A stretch of DNA of 64,000 nucleotides, from contig NZ_WOFO01000001.1 of NCBI RefSeq assembly GCF_010993705.1, positions 124,001 through 188,000 of the forward strand, given 5' to 3'. The position numbers and the translations under genes were made by a program. The notes below the pieces were generated by a model. That model had not been told where the DNA came from. It ran no database searches and saw nothing but the letters and a program-made list of their open reading frames with translations. This document shows, piece after piece, positions 8,095-16,592 of this stretch (positions within the stretch are counted from its first letter, which is position 1; the number at the start of each line of letters is the position of its first letter). This DNA is from Cyclobacterium sp. SYSU L10401 (GTDB lineage Bacteria; Bacteroidota; Bacteroidia; Cytophagales; Cyclobacteriaceae).

Positions 8095-10737
8095 ATGAAA
8101 AACTGGCTGATGGCTGCCCTTATCCTGCTGATTGCAGGAGCTTGTGGGGATGGGGGCAGTGGTGAGCAAAAGGATGTACACCCCAAGGTAGCCAAATTAA
8201 AATTGCCGTCTGGTTTTGAGGCGGAGCACCTGTACAGCCCCGGGGCCAACGAGCAGGGATCCTGGGTCGGTATGACTTTTGATGATAAGGACAGGTTGTT
8301 AACCGTAGATCAATACGGTGCCATTTATCGGCTTGAGGTTCCAGCCATTGGTTCTGATTCCCTGAGCCCAAAGGTGGAAAAACTCATTATCGGAGAAAAT
8401 GGAGACGATAAGATAGGTATGGGCTATGCCCAGGCCCTTTTATATGCGTTTAATAGCCTTTACGTGATGGTGAATCACCGGGCAAACGATGAATTCGATA
8501 AAAATACGGGCATCTACAGGCTTCAGGATACCAACGGAGACGATCAGTATGATCAGATCACTACCCTGAGGGAATTCACTGGTAGCCCTGGAGAACACGG
8601 GCCCCACAGCATGGTGGTTTCTCCTGATGGACAATCCATTTATATCGTGGTAGGAAACCACATTGACGTACCGGAAATGGATCATTACCGTATACCCAGA
8701 GTCTGGGCGGATGATAACCTGATCCCGGAAATCAAAGATCCCAGAGGGCATGCGAATAACAGAGGTGCTCCGGGAGGATGGGTAGCTAAAATTGACCCTG
8801 AAGGGAAAGAATGGGAGCTGATCAGTGTGGGTTACCGAAATCCATTTGATATCGCATTCAATGAAGTTGGAGATCTTTTTACCTATGATTCCGATATGGA
8901 ATGGGATTTTGGTATGCCCTGGTACCGACCTACCCGTATCAACCATGTAACCAGCGGAAGTGAATACGGATGGAGAACAGGAAACAAGAAGTGGTCTCCC
9001 GACTATACAGACAACCTCCCTGCCATCCTTAACATTGGCCAGGGCTCTCCTACCAATGTGTTTTATGGTACCAATGCCAAATTTCCAGCGGACTACAGAA
9101 ATGCGCTGTACGCCTTTGACTGGAGTTTTGGGATCATGTACAAAATCAACCTGGAGCCTGAAGGAGGCTCTTATAAAGCTACCGGAGAAGAGTTTATTTC
9201 AGGATCACCCCTGCCCCTTACTGATGGGGTAATTGGGCCTGATGGGGCTTTGTATTTTATGACCGGAGGGAGACGACTGGAGTCTGACCTGTACCGGGTT
9301 CATTATACAGGCGATTTAAGTGGGGATGATAATGGAGGGCTTACAGAAGCCGATTTGCCGGAAGAACATCAGATCCGCAGAAGCCTGGAGGCATACCATG
9401 ATGGACCCCAGGCAGGTGCGGTAGATTTTGCCTGGCCTTACCTGAAGCATGCAGACAGGTTTGTTCAGTATGCGGCCAGGATTGCTGTAGAGCATCAGCC
9501 TATTTCAGAATGGCAAAGCAAAGCCCTCAATGAAAAGGATCCAAGAACACTGACTCAAGCCATGATTGCCATGGCAAGGCACGGAAATGCCTCTCAAAGA
9601 AATGCCATGATACAGGCCCTGATGGGGATAGACTATGCGGCCCTTAATGAAGAAGATCAGTTAAATCTTTCCAGAGCCATCGAGGTAGTGATAGACCGGC
9701 ATGGCAACCCTACGGGTGCTGTAAGAAATCAGCTGATCAGCTATCTGGATGAGCATTTTCCTGCTGAGAGTAACAGCCTGAACCGGGTACTTGGTAAGGT
9801 AATGGTTGCCCTGGAGGCTCCATCCGCCGTACCACAGTTGCTAAGTCTGCTTGAAAGTGCAGAGGACGATCCGAATTTCCAGAAAACACTAACGGCTTCT
9901 TCCGATTTGATCATGAGAAACCCGCAATACGGATTGGATATTGCCAATATGTTGGCCAATGTTCCTCCAGCGCAGCAAACCTATTACGCCACGGTATTGG
10001 GTGGTGCCAAGGCCGGTTGGGATGAGGAGTCTTACGAAAAATATTTCAACTGGACCCACAATGCTTTTCAATACAAGGGAGGAAGAAGTTATGTAGGCTT
10101 TATCGACCGGGCGAGGAAAATGGCCCTGAGTACTGTTCCCCAAAGCGAATTTGACCGATATGATGAACTTTCCGGTGGCAAGCTGTTGACCGGATCGGGC
10201 AATGATATTGCCGCTTCGGAAATACAGCCTGAAGGCCCCGGAAGACGATGGACGATGGATGAGGCCACACCACTGGTGGAGGACCTGGAAAACCGGGACC
10301 TGGAAAAAGGAAAGGCCATGTACGCCGCAGCACTTTGTAGTTCCTGCCATGCCATAGGCGGAGAAGGTGGTGCCGTAGGTCCGGACCTGACCCAGTTGGG
10401 CAACAGGTTTACTCCTAAAGATATTCTGGAGGCTACCCTTGACCCAAGTGCGGTGATCTCGGATCAATACGCAGCCATGGTTTTCGTTATGGGAGATAAA
10501 TCTTCTGTAGTGGGCAGGTTGATCAGGGAAGATGATGATACTTATTATGTGTCTCAAAATCCTTTCGCACCTGAAGTGATCAAAGAAGTTTCTAAAGATG
10601 AGGTGACCAGTATCAAAGAATCTGATGTATCTGTCATGATGCCTGGTTTGGTTAACCGATTGAATGAAGAGGAGCTAAAAGATCTGATGGCTTACCTGGT
10701 CTCCGGAGGCAATCCAAACCATGAAGTTTACCAATAG
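8095..10737 (+). CDS. PQQ sugar dehydrogenase-like propeller / helical repeat / cytochrome c fusion lipoprotein
   Basis: 880-residue periplasmic lipoprotein. The start is the ATG of MKNWLMAAL, because it places a lipobox (LIAGAC) directly after a signal peptide; an in-frame ATG at 7960 would prepend a second hydrophobic stretch and lies only 9 bp past a terminator. Residues about 30-430 resemble the soluble aldose/glucose dehydrogenase beta-propeller (GEHGPHSMVVSPDG, GYRNPFDIAFN, GSEYGWR). Residues about 440-690 look like helical (HEAT-like) repeats. Residues about 735-875 form a cytochrome c domain with heme motif CSSCH at 748-752 and a later MMPG that could supply the axial methionine. Inferred role: periplasmic sugar oxidation with electrons passed to its own heme. 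Whether PQQ is really bound cannot be told from sequence. Confidence 0.85.
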   Translation: MKNWLMAALILLIAGACGDGGSGEQKDVHPKVAKLKLPSGFEAEHLYSPGANEQGSWVGMTFDDKDRLLTVDQYGAIYRLEVPAIGSDSLSPKVEKLIIGENGDDKIGMGYAQALLYAFNSLYVMVNHRANDEFDKNTGIYRLQDTNGDDQYDQITTLREFTGSPGEHGPHSMVVSPDGQSIYIVVGNHIDVPEMDHYRIPRVWADDNLIPEIKDPRGHANNRGAPGGWVAKIDPEGKEWELISVGYRNPFDIAFNEVGDLFTYDSDMEWDFGMPWYRPTRINHVTSGSEYGWRTGNKKWSPDYTDNLPAILNIGQGSPTNVFYGTNAKFPADYRNALYAFDWSFGIMYKINLEPEGGSYKATGEEFISGSPLPLTDGVIGPDGALYFMTGGRRLESDLYRVHYTGDLSGDDNGGLTEADLPEEHQIRRSLEAYHDGPQAGAVDFAWPYLKHADRFVQYAARIAVEHQPISEWQSKALNEKDPRTLTQAMIAMARHGNASQRNAMIQALMGIDYAALNEEDQLNLSRAIEVVIDRHGNPTGAVRNQLISYLDEHFPAESNSLNRVLGKVMVALEAPSAVPQLLSLLESAEDDPNFQKTLTASSDLIMRNPQYGLDIANMLANVPPAQQTYYATVLGGAKAGWDEESYEKYFNWTHNAFQYKGGRSYVGFIDRARKMALSTVPQSEFDRYDELSGGKLLTGSGNDIAASEIQPEGPGRRWTMDEATPLVEDLENRDLEKGKAMYAAALCSSCHAIGGEGGAVGPDLTQLGNRFTPKDILEATLDPSAVISDQYAAMVFVMGDKSSVVGRLIREDDDTYYVSQNPFAPEVIKEVSKDEVTSIKESDVSVMMPGLVNRLNEEELKDLMAYLVSGGNPNHEVYQ

Positions 10738-10757
10738 CATCTCACAATAACTTAAAA

Positions 10758-10790
10758 TTTCAGGCCAGGCAGCATTTGTTTGGCCTGAAA
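10758..10790. repeat. Perfect inverted repeat between dehydrogenase and DUF1080 genes
   Basis: TTTCAGGCCA / TGGCCTGAAA, a 10-bp perfect stem with a 13-base loop. On the plus strand it is followed by AATTTAAA rather than a T run, so it is at best a weak attenuator or an RNA-stability hairpin in the operon. Confidence 0.55.
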
Positions 10791-10814
10791 AATTTAAACC
10801 TAAACCAGTACCCA

Positions 10815-11612
10815 ATGAAGAAATTTTCACAAGTAGCCTTGCTGGCTGCGATTTCCACGTTTGCATTTGCCTGTGGTTCAGGACAGCAAAATGATACCGA
10901 AACTGAAAGTGTGGCAGAGGCCATACAAGTTCAGGACGACAATGACGGATTTGTACAGATTTTTGACGGAAGCAGCTTAAATGGCTGGGATGGTGACCCG
11001 ACCTATTGGCGGGTGGAAGATGGAACCCTGGTGGGAGAAATTACTGAAGAGACCACCCTGGATAGGAACCACTTTATCATCTGGCAAGGTGGACAGCCGG
11101 CTGATTTCGAATTCAAGGCAGAATTTAAAATAACGGAAGCAGGAAATTCGGGGGTGAATTACCGCAGTGAGCCGGTAGAGGGCCTGGCCCATGCATTGAA
11201 AGGCTACCAGGCGGATATTGATGGCCAAAACAATTATACCGGGCAAAACTATGAAGAAAGAAAAAGGACTACCCTGGCCTATATCGGACAAAAAACCAAA
11301 ATCAATCCCCAGGAAAAGGAGGGGGACCTGAGAGCCAATGTTGAAAGAAATGCCTGGCTTGGGCTGGAAGTAGTTGAGGAACTTGGAGATCGGGAAGAGA
11401 TGAAAAAGGAGGTCAAATCCAATGACTGGAATGAAATCCATATCATCGCCAGGGGTAACAGGCTGCAGCATTTTATCAACGGTACCCTGATGAGTGACGT
11501 TACGGATGAAGATCCGGCCAACCGGACCATGGAGGGATACCTGGGCATGCAGGTACATGTAGGTCCGCCCATGCAGGTTGCCTACAAAAACATCTATTTA
11601 AAGGAACTTTGA
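10815..11612 (+). CDS. DUF1080 / 3-keto-disaccharide hydrolase-type lipoprotein
   Basis: 265 residues. The start at MKKFSQVAL gives a signal peptide and lipobox FAFAC, so the protein should sit in the periplasm or on the outer membrane. The remainder is one concanavalin-like beta-sandwich of the DUF1080 family, seen in DGSSLNGWDG, the FEFKAEFKI...NSGVNYRSE block, KGYQADID, and the end GYLGMQVHVGPPMQVAYKNIYLKEL. Characterised members cleave 3-keto-glycosides. Its neighbours (sugar dehydrogenase upstream; isomerase and Gfo/Idh oxidoreductase downstream) fit cleavage of an oxidised glycoside. The precise substrate is unknown. Confidence 0.88.
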   Translation: MKKFSQVALLAAISTFAFACGSGQQNDTETESVAEAIQVQDDNDGFVQIFDGSSLNGWDGDPTYWRVEDGTLVGEITEETTLDRNHFIIWQGGQPADFEFKAEFKITEAGNSGVNYRSEPVEGLAHALKGYQADIDGQNNYTGQNYEERKRTTLAYIGQKTKINPQEKEGDLRANVERNAWLGLEVVEELGDREEMKKEVKSNDWNEIHIIARGNRLQHFINGTLMSDVTDEDPANRTMEGYLGMQVHVGPPMQVAYKNIYLKEL

Positions 11613-11640
11613 TCATTTACTGCGATTTTTATGACCATTT

Positions 11641-11660
11641 TTTCGGGGGCAAACCCGAAA
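11641..11660. repeat. Intercistronic hairpin
   Basis: TTTCGGG / CCCGAAA with a 6-base loop between the DUF1080 and DUF4432 genes. No T tract follows on the plus strand, so an RNA-processing or stability role is more likely than termination. Confidence 0.45.
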
Positions 11661-11716
11661 GAACAGGATGGTTGGAAAAGTTAGAATAATTAAATTGAAT
11701 CCATTATTCATATTTT

Positions 11717-12784
11717 ATGGGTGAAGGCAACAAACCATGGGAAGGAAAAGTAGGTAATGCCCAACAAATAGGAGGCATTGAAACGGCTGTTTTAGATAAT
11801 GGCTCAGGTAAAGGTGTACGCATTGCCTGGATTGATACCGGAGCAGGCTTGCGATACAAGCTGGTACTTGACCGTGCCATGGATGTTGCTTCGGCATCCT
11901 TTGGGGCTCATGCCTTGTCATGGATCAGCCAGGTAGGTATTACTCCCCCTTCTCCGTTCACATCCGAAGGCTTGGATTGGTTGCGTACTTTTGGCGGCGG
12001 ACTGGTCACCACCTGTGGCTTGAGTCACGTAGGCGGTCCGGAGGAGGATGAGCAGGGAAAACGAGGCCTGCATGGCAGTATTTCCAATCTTCCCGCTGAA
12101 ATTTGTTCTGTCAAGCAGCCGGATTTAGGCAATGGAGATTTGGACATGCACATTAGCGGTATTATCAGGGAAAGCAGCGTGTTTGGCCCTCATCTGGTAT
12201 TGAAAAGGACCATTTCCGGAACCCTGGGGAAACCTTATCTTAAAATCAGGGATGAGGTCACCAATGACTCCAATCTGGCGGCTCCTCACATGTTGTTGTA
12301 CCATGTTAATTTTGGCTGGCCGCTGATTGACGAGGGAAGCCAGATCATTTGGAGTGGGAAATGGGAATCCAGGGATGGGGATCTGGAAAATCGGATATTT
12401 AATGAAAAGAATGACTTTAAATCCTGCCCTCCTCCCCTAAAGGCCCATGCAGGTTTTGGAGAGGATGTAGCCTTCATTCAACCGGAGCCGGAATCCGACG
12501 GCTTGTGCCGGGCAGGAATATATAATCCTGACCTGGGATTTGCCCTTCGGATGAGTTTCAGCAAAAATCAATTGCCCTGGTTGATCAATTGGCAACACTG
12601 GGGCGAAAATGAATATGTGACAGCCCTGGAGCCGGGAACGCATCCACCTATTGGTCAGCAGCAGGCCAGGAAGGATGGTAGCCTGATCATGCTCAAACCC
12701 GGAGAAAAGCGTCAATATGAGCTGCAATTCGATATCATAACGGGTCAAAACGACATTGCATCATTTGTAAATCATAATCAATAA
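11717..12784 (+). CDS. DUF4432 / aldose 1-epimerase-like protein
   Basis: 355 residues, no signal peptide, so probably cytoplasmic. The overall pattern (GLRYKLVLDRAMDV, LRTFGGGLVTTCGLSHVG, HMLLYHVNFGWPL, TALEPGTHPP) matches the DUF4432 branch of the galactose-mutarotase-like beta-sandwich fold. The histidine in LLYHVNFG and the glutamate in TALEPGT are at positions typical of mutarotase catalytic residues. Family members are poorly characterised; a sugar epimerase or mutarotase acting on pathway intermediates is inferred. It lies 104 bp after the DUF1080 gene and 28 bp before the cupin gene, all on one strand. Confidence 0.78.
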   Translation: MGEGNKPWEGKVGNAQQIGGIETAVLDNGSGKGVRIAWIDTGAGLRYKLVLDRAMDVASASFGAHALSWISQVGITPPSPFTSEGLDWLRTFGGGLVTTCGLSHVGGPEEDEQGKRGLHGSISNLPAEICSVKQPDLGNGDLDMHISGIIRESSVFGPHLVLKRTISGTLGKPYLKIRDEVTNDSNLAAPHMLLYHVNFGWPLIDEGSQIIWSGKWESRDGDLENRIFNEKNDFKSCPPPLKAHAGFGEDVAFIQPEPESDGLCRAGIYNPDLGFALRMSFSKNQLPWLINWQHWGENEYVTALEPGTHPPIGQQQARKDGSLIMLKPGEKRQYELQFDIITGQNDIASFVNHNQ

Positions 12785-12812
12785 GCAACAACAATAAATC
12801 TAATTAGAACCT

Positions 12813-14018
12813 ATGAGTTTGGCAAAAAAAGCATTAGAAGAGGGACAGGGCATTTTACGTTTGGCTCCTACCTGGGTACCCAGGTCTTTTTGCGTTCCCG
12901 GAAGAAGGATAAAACTGCATCCGGATGATTATTATGTACTTGGAGGAGAAAGAGGCGGTATAGATGAGCGTTGGCTTTCTTCCACTACACCGGCTGAAAA
13001 TGGCCCCCTTACCGGAAAGCATGAAGGCCTGAGCAAGGTCGTAGTCGGCGCAGCGGGTAAGGAAGAGCAGCTCCTTTTGAAAGATGTCATTGATGAATTA
13101 CAAGGGGAAATTATTGGAGACCGGATCTGGGGAGAGCACCAAAGTTGGCCCATGTATTCCAAATTTTTTGACAATATGGGTCCTTTGCCTCATCACATCC
13201 ATCACAATGATGAACATGCGGCTAAAATTGGCATGAAAGGAAAGCCGGAAGCCTACTATTTCCCACCGCAGTTAAATAACCACGGAGGTGATTTTCCTTA
13301 TACATTCTTCGGTATTGCCCCAGGTACTACCAGGGAGCAAATCAAGGAATGCCTGATGAATTTCAACAAAGGGGACAACAAAATAACCAGTTTCTCCCAG
13401 GCCTTTAAACTGGATCCGGGTACGGGTTGGGATGTGCCTCCGGGCATGCTGCATGCGCCTGGTAGCATGTGTACCTATGAGCCCCAAAAGGCTTCCGATG
13501 TATTTGCCATGTACCAATCATTGGTCAACGAAGCCATTATTCCGGAGGAGCTCCTATGGAAGGGAACTCCGAAAGACCGGATGGGTGATTTTGACCAGCT
13601 GATGGAAGTCATTGACTGGGATTTGAATGTGGATCCAAATATCCTGGAGACCAGATTCATGGCTCCTGTTCCTGTGAAAGATACCACTGCGATGGAAGCA
13701 GAAGGATTTATTGAAAACTGGATATGCTATCGGTCCGATGCTTTCAGTGCCAAAGAGCTGACGGTCATGCCCGGACAAACGGTTACGATTAAGGACAATG
13801 CGGCTTATGGCATGATCATGATGCAAGGTCATGGGACCATGGGTGTTTGGGATGTAGAGACCCCTGCCCTCATCCGATATGGACAATTGACCCATGACGA
13901 GTACTTTGTTACTGAAAAGGCGGCCAGAGAGGGAGTAAAAATCAGCAATCACTCTAAAACAGATCCGATTGTGATGCTCAAACATTTTGGTCCAGGAAAT
14001 CCAGACCTTAAACTATAA
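12813..14018 (+). CDS. Cupin / phosphomannose isomerase-like protein of unknown substrate
   Basis: 401 residues, no signal peptide. The core resembles a type I mannose-6-phosphate isomerase cupin: a histidine-rich metal site HHIHHNDEH at 127-135, a PEAYYF segment that could supply a glutamate ligand, and GWDVPPGMLHAPG (205-217) matching the family's G...PPG..HA motif. A second cupin-like half (about 275-400) contains LTVMPGQTVTI and a glycine-rich GHGTMGVWD strand. The kinase-neighbour and substrate features of classical ManA are not evident. In this locus it is probably an isomerase for a keto-sugar or related intermediate; that is inference. Confidence 0.65.
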   Translation: MSLAKKALEEGQGILRLAPTWVPRSFCVPGRRIKLHPDDYYVLGGERGGIDERWLSSTTPAENGPLTGKHEGLSKVVVGAAGKEEQLLLKDVIDELQGEIIGDRIWGEHQSWPMYSKFFDNMGPLPHHIHHNDEHAAKIGMKGKPEAYYFPPQLNNHGGDFPYTFFGIAPGTTREQIKECLMNFNKGDNKITSFSQAFKLDPGTGWDVPPGMLHAPGSMCTYEPQKASDVFAMYQSLVNEAIIPEELLWKGTPKDRMGDFDQLMEVIDWDLNVDPNILETRFMAPVPVKDTTAMEAEGFIENWICYRSDAFSAKELTVMPGQTVTIKDNAAYGMIMMQGHGTMGVWDVETPALIRYGQLTHDEYFVTEKAAREGVKISNHSKTDPIVMLKHFGPGNPDLKL

Positions 14019-14040
14019 GTATATCCTTATATATAGCGGC

Positions 14041-14068
14041 AGAATCCTGTTTTATACTGGGATTCTTT
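14041..14068 (+). terminator. Weak terminator-like hairpin
   Basis: AGAATCC / GGATTCT followed by only three T, between the cupin and isomerase genes. The remaining part of this 173-bp gap shows no other element. Partial read-through to the isomerase gene is likely. Confidence 0.35.
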
Positions 14069-14191
14069 CAGTTATTTATTAAATTGAAGGGGATTTTTGG
14101 AGGAAGATCTCCGGTAAAGAGCTGGAGACTCCTCTCAAACAGAGTTTTATTTTAATTTCAATCAATTATTCATAGTAAAAAAAATAATATT

Positions 14192-15223
14192 ATGTCCCAA
14201 AATAATTTTCCAAAGTTACATAATGCCACCTGGCCTGGAATCGTAGGAAAGGGGCCCGATTCGGAACCCATCATTTCTTTTGATGAGATGTTGGAAAACA
14301 CCGCCAAAGCGGAAGTTGACGGAGTAAAGTTTGATGGAGTGGACATAGGTCTTTTTGATCCGCATATCGATCTGGAAATGGGCGATGATGGGGTGAAAAA
14401 GCTTGTTGACAAGGTATCTTCCTACAATCTTGAAATCGGCTCGGTAGTGGCTCCTATCTGGGGAGGTCCCATATTGGGTTCAAAAGAAGACCGGGCTACC
14501 TACCTGGATTTACTGGAGAAATCCTGTAAACTGGCTTCAAAGCTCCGGGAAGCAGGAATCCGACCGAATGGAATTGTCCGGGTGGATACGGCCAGTAGTC
14601 CCGAACAATGGGCAAAGGATCCCAAAGGCAGTCAGAAGATCATCGTGGAGACCTTTAAAGAGGCTTGCAAAATTGCCGAGAATTACGGCGAAAAGTTGGC
14701 GGCTGAAGGAGAGATTTGCTGGGGAGGCATGCACAGCTGGAAAACCATGCTGGAAACCCTGGAATCCGTAGACAGTCCATACCTGGGCTTCCAGGCGGAT
14801 ATGGCCCACACCCTCTTATATACCCTGGGTTATAACTACCCAGAACACAGGATTTTGCCTGAGGGCTACGATTGGAAGGATAAATCCGTATGGAAAGCGG
14901 CATTGAAGGAAATGACCGATGCCTTGCGCCCCTGGACCATAGACTTTCATGTGGCTCAGAATGATGCCACTGTTTTTGGTTCCGGATCTCATGACAAAAC
15001 AGGCCGGCATTGTCTGGCCAATGACCCCAATGGGAAATTGGACATTGCTGAAGATGCGGGATACTGGCTGAGGGATGAAAAAGGTGAACTCACCAAAGCC
15101 TTTAACCATATCTGCTGGGACGGTTGTATGTTTCCCAATGCGGTGATGAGTAAGCAGGACACCTGGAATAACATTCTGGCTGCACTGATTCAGGTTCGCA
15201 ACGCACACGGCTGGAAGGCTTGA
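14192..15223 (+). CDS. Xylose isomerase-like TIM-barrel sugar isomerase/epimerase
   Basis: 343 residues of the sugar phosphate isomerase/epimerase (AP endonuclease 2-like) TIM-barrel superfamily, cytoplasmic. Likely metal ligands are E172 or E174 (AAEGEICW), D203 (GFQADMAHT), H253 (IDFHVAQND) and D310 (ICWDGCMF). Members beside Gfo/Idh and DUF1080 genes have been linked to 3-keto-glycoside elimination or hydration in Bacteroides and Agrobacterium, so a lyase/hydratase or epimerase role on a keto-sugar is the leading guess. It is 48 bp upstream of the Gfo/Idh gene, which makes cotranscription likely. Confidence 0.83.
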   Translation: MSQNNFPKLHNATWPGIVGKGPDSEPIISFDEMLENTAKAEVDGVKFDGVDIGLFDPHIDLEMGDDGVKKLVDKVSSYNLEIGSVVAPIWGGPILGSKEDRATYLDLLEKSCKLASKLREAGIRPNGIVRVDTASSPEQWAKDPKGSQKIIVETFKEACKIAENYGEKLAAEGEICWGGMHSWKTMLETLESVDSPYLGFQADMAHTLLYTLGYNYPEHRILPEGYDWKDKSVWKAALKEMTDALRPWTIDFHVAQNDATVFGSGSHDKTGRHCLANDPNGKLDIAEDAGYWLRDEKGELTKAFNHICWDGCMFPNAVMSKQDTWNNILAALIQVRNAHGWKA

Positions 15224-15271
15224 TCTAGATTTTCCGGATGAATCTTTATTTTCCAACAAAAATCAAAAAAC

Positions 15272-16426
15272 ATGTCAGAAAAGAAGAAAATTAGAATTGC
15301 AATGATCGGTACGGGTCTGATGGGAAGGATCCATACCAACGGATATAAGAGATTGGGAGACTTTTTCCCTGAATATGAGTACCGGCCTGTCTTGCAGGTA
15401 GCTTGCTCCAGAAGAGAAGAAAAGATCAAGGCTTTTGCCGAACAGTGGGGATATGCTTCCTATGAGACGGATTGGAAGAAGGTGATCGAACGGGATGACG
15501 TGGATGCAATAGACATTTGCACCCCGAATGATACCCATGCAGAAATCGCCATCGCCGCTGCAAAGGCAGGAAAAATGATCCTTTGTGAAAAGCCTTTGGC
15601 CAGGACCCTGGAAGAAGCCGAGGAAATGGTGAAGGTCATAGAAGGAGCCGGGGTAAGGAATACCGTATGGTACAATTACCGGAGGGTTCCGGCAGTAACC
15701 CTGGCCAAACAATTGGTGGATTCCGGAAAACTGGGTAAAATTTTTCATTACAGAGCCAATTTCCTTCAGGACTGGACCATAAGTCCTGATCTGCCTCAGG
15801 GTGGCGATGCCCTTTGGAGACTGGATGCAGATGCAGCCGGTTCAGGAGTTACGGGTGACTTATTGGCCCATTGTATCGATACAGCCATGTGGCTGAATGG
15901 GGGGATCAAAGATGTATCGGCGATGGCCGAAACATTCATCAAGGAAAGGGTCCATCAGAGTAGTGGAGAGAAGAAAAAGGTGGGTATAGATGATGCCTGT
16001 ACCTTCCATTGCCATTTTGACAATGGATCCCTTGGTTTGTTTGAAGCTACCCGCTATGCCAGGGGGCACAAAGCCCTTTATACCTTTGAAATCAATGGGG
16101 AGCATGCCTCCATCCGTTGGGACCTGCATGATTTGAACCGCTTGGAATATTTTGATCATCGGGATGAATCTGTGGTCAGAGGCTGGCGTTCCATACATGT
16201 AACCGATGCCGACCAACCTTACATGGATCGTTGGTGGATTCCAGGCACCTCCATAGGCTATGAGCATTCCTTTATTCACCAGGTGGCTGATTTCTTTAAG
16301 AGCCTGGAGGGGGACGGACCTTGTGCACCTACGTTTAAGGATGCCTATGAAACCCAAAAGGTCTGCCAGGCGGTATTGGATTCGGCAGCTTCCAGAAGCT
16401 GGAAAGATACCGGTGTGGATTGGTAA
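15272..16426 (+). CDS. Gfo/Idh/MocA-family NAD(P)-dependent sugar oxidoreductase
   Basis: 384 residues, cytoplasmic. An N-terminal Rossmann fold has the nucleotide motif GTGLMG (13-18). The catalytic lysine is K107 in CEKPLA, and the active-site D...H pair is D196/H200 in GDLLAHCID. The C-terminal alpha/beta substrate domain is full length. The family oxidises or reduces sugar hydroxyls, often at C3, with bound NAD(P). In this locus it could make or reduce the 3-keto group handled by the DUF1080 and isomerase proteins. It is the last gene of the unit and is followed by a strong terminator. Confidence 0.92.
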   Translation: MSEKKKIRIAMIGTGLMGRIHTNGYKRLGDFFPEYEYRPVLQVACSRREEKIKAFAEQWGYASYETDWKKVIERDDVDAIDICTPNDTHAEIAIAAAKAGKMILCEKPLARTLEEAEEMVKVIEGAGVRNTVWYNYRRVPAVTLAKQLVDSGKLGKIFHYRANFLQDWTISPDLPQGGDALWRLDADAAGSGVTGDLLAHCIDTAMWLNGGIKDVSAMAETFIKERVHQSSGEKKKVGIDDACTFHCHFDNGSLGLFEATRYARGHKALYTFEINGEHASIRWDLHDLNRLEYFDHRDESVVRGWRSIHVTDADQPYMDRWWIPGTSIGYEHSFIHQVADFFKSLEGDGPCAPTFKDAYETQKVCQAVLDSAASRSWKDTGVDW

Positions 16427-16457
16427 TTCTCGGGAGACCGAGTTAAAGACTGTATTT

Positions 16458-16487
16458 AATCCGGGTCAATTTGGCCCGGATTTTTTT
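16458..16487 (+). terminator. Rho-independent terminator between keto-sugar locus and ebo cluster
   Basis: Stem TCCGGG / CCCGGA with flanking AA/TT pairs, followed by seven T. It separates the two gene groups at the transcript level. Confidence 0.88.
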
Positions 16488-16592
16488 GCTTTTACCTTTT
16501 CCGATCAGGTGAAAATATGATTATTCTCAGGATTAAAAAATGGAAATATAATAAGTGTTATATTTACAGAGAATTAAAATGAACAATTGATT

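Noticed and set aside
8440-8946. 168-aa open frame on the minus strand
   Set aside because: Antisense shadow inside the dehydrogenase propeller; composition and lack of motifs argue against a gene.
9889-10557. 222-aa open frame on the minus strand
   Set aside because: Fully antisense to the well-supported dehydrogenase/cytochrome gene and resembles no protein family.
10758-10790. Inverted repeat as a strong terminator
   Set aside because: The stem is perfect but no T run follows on the plus strand, so it is listed only as a repeat.
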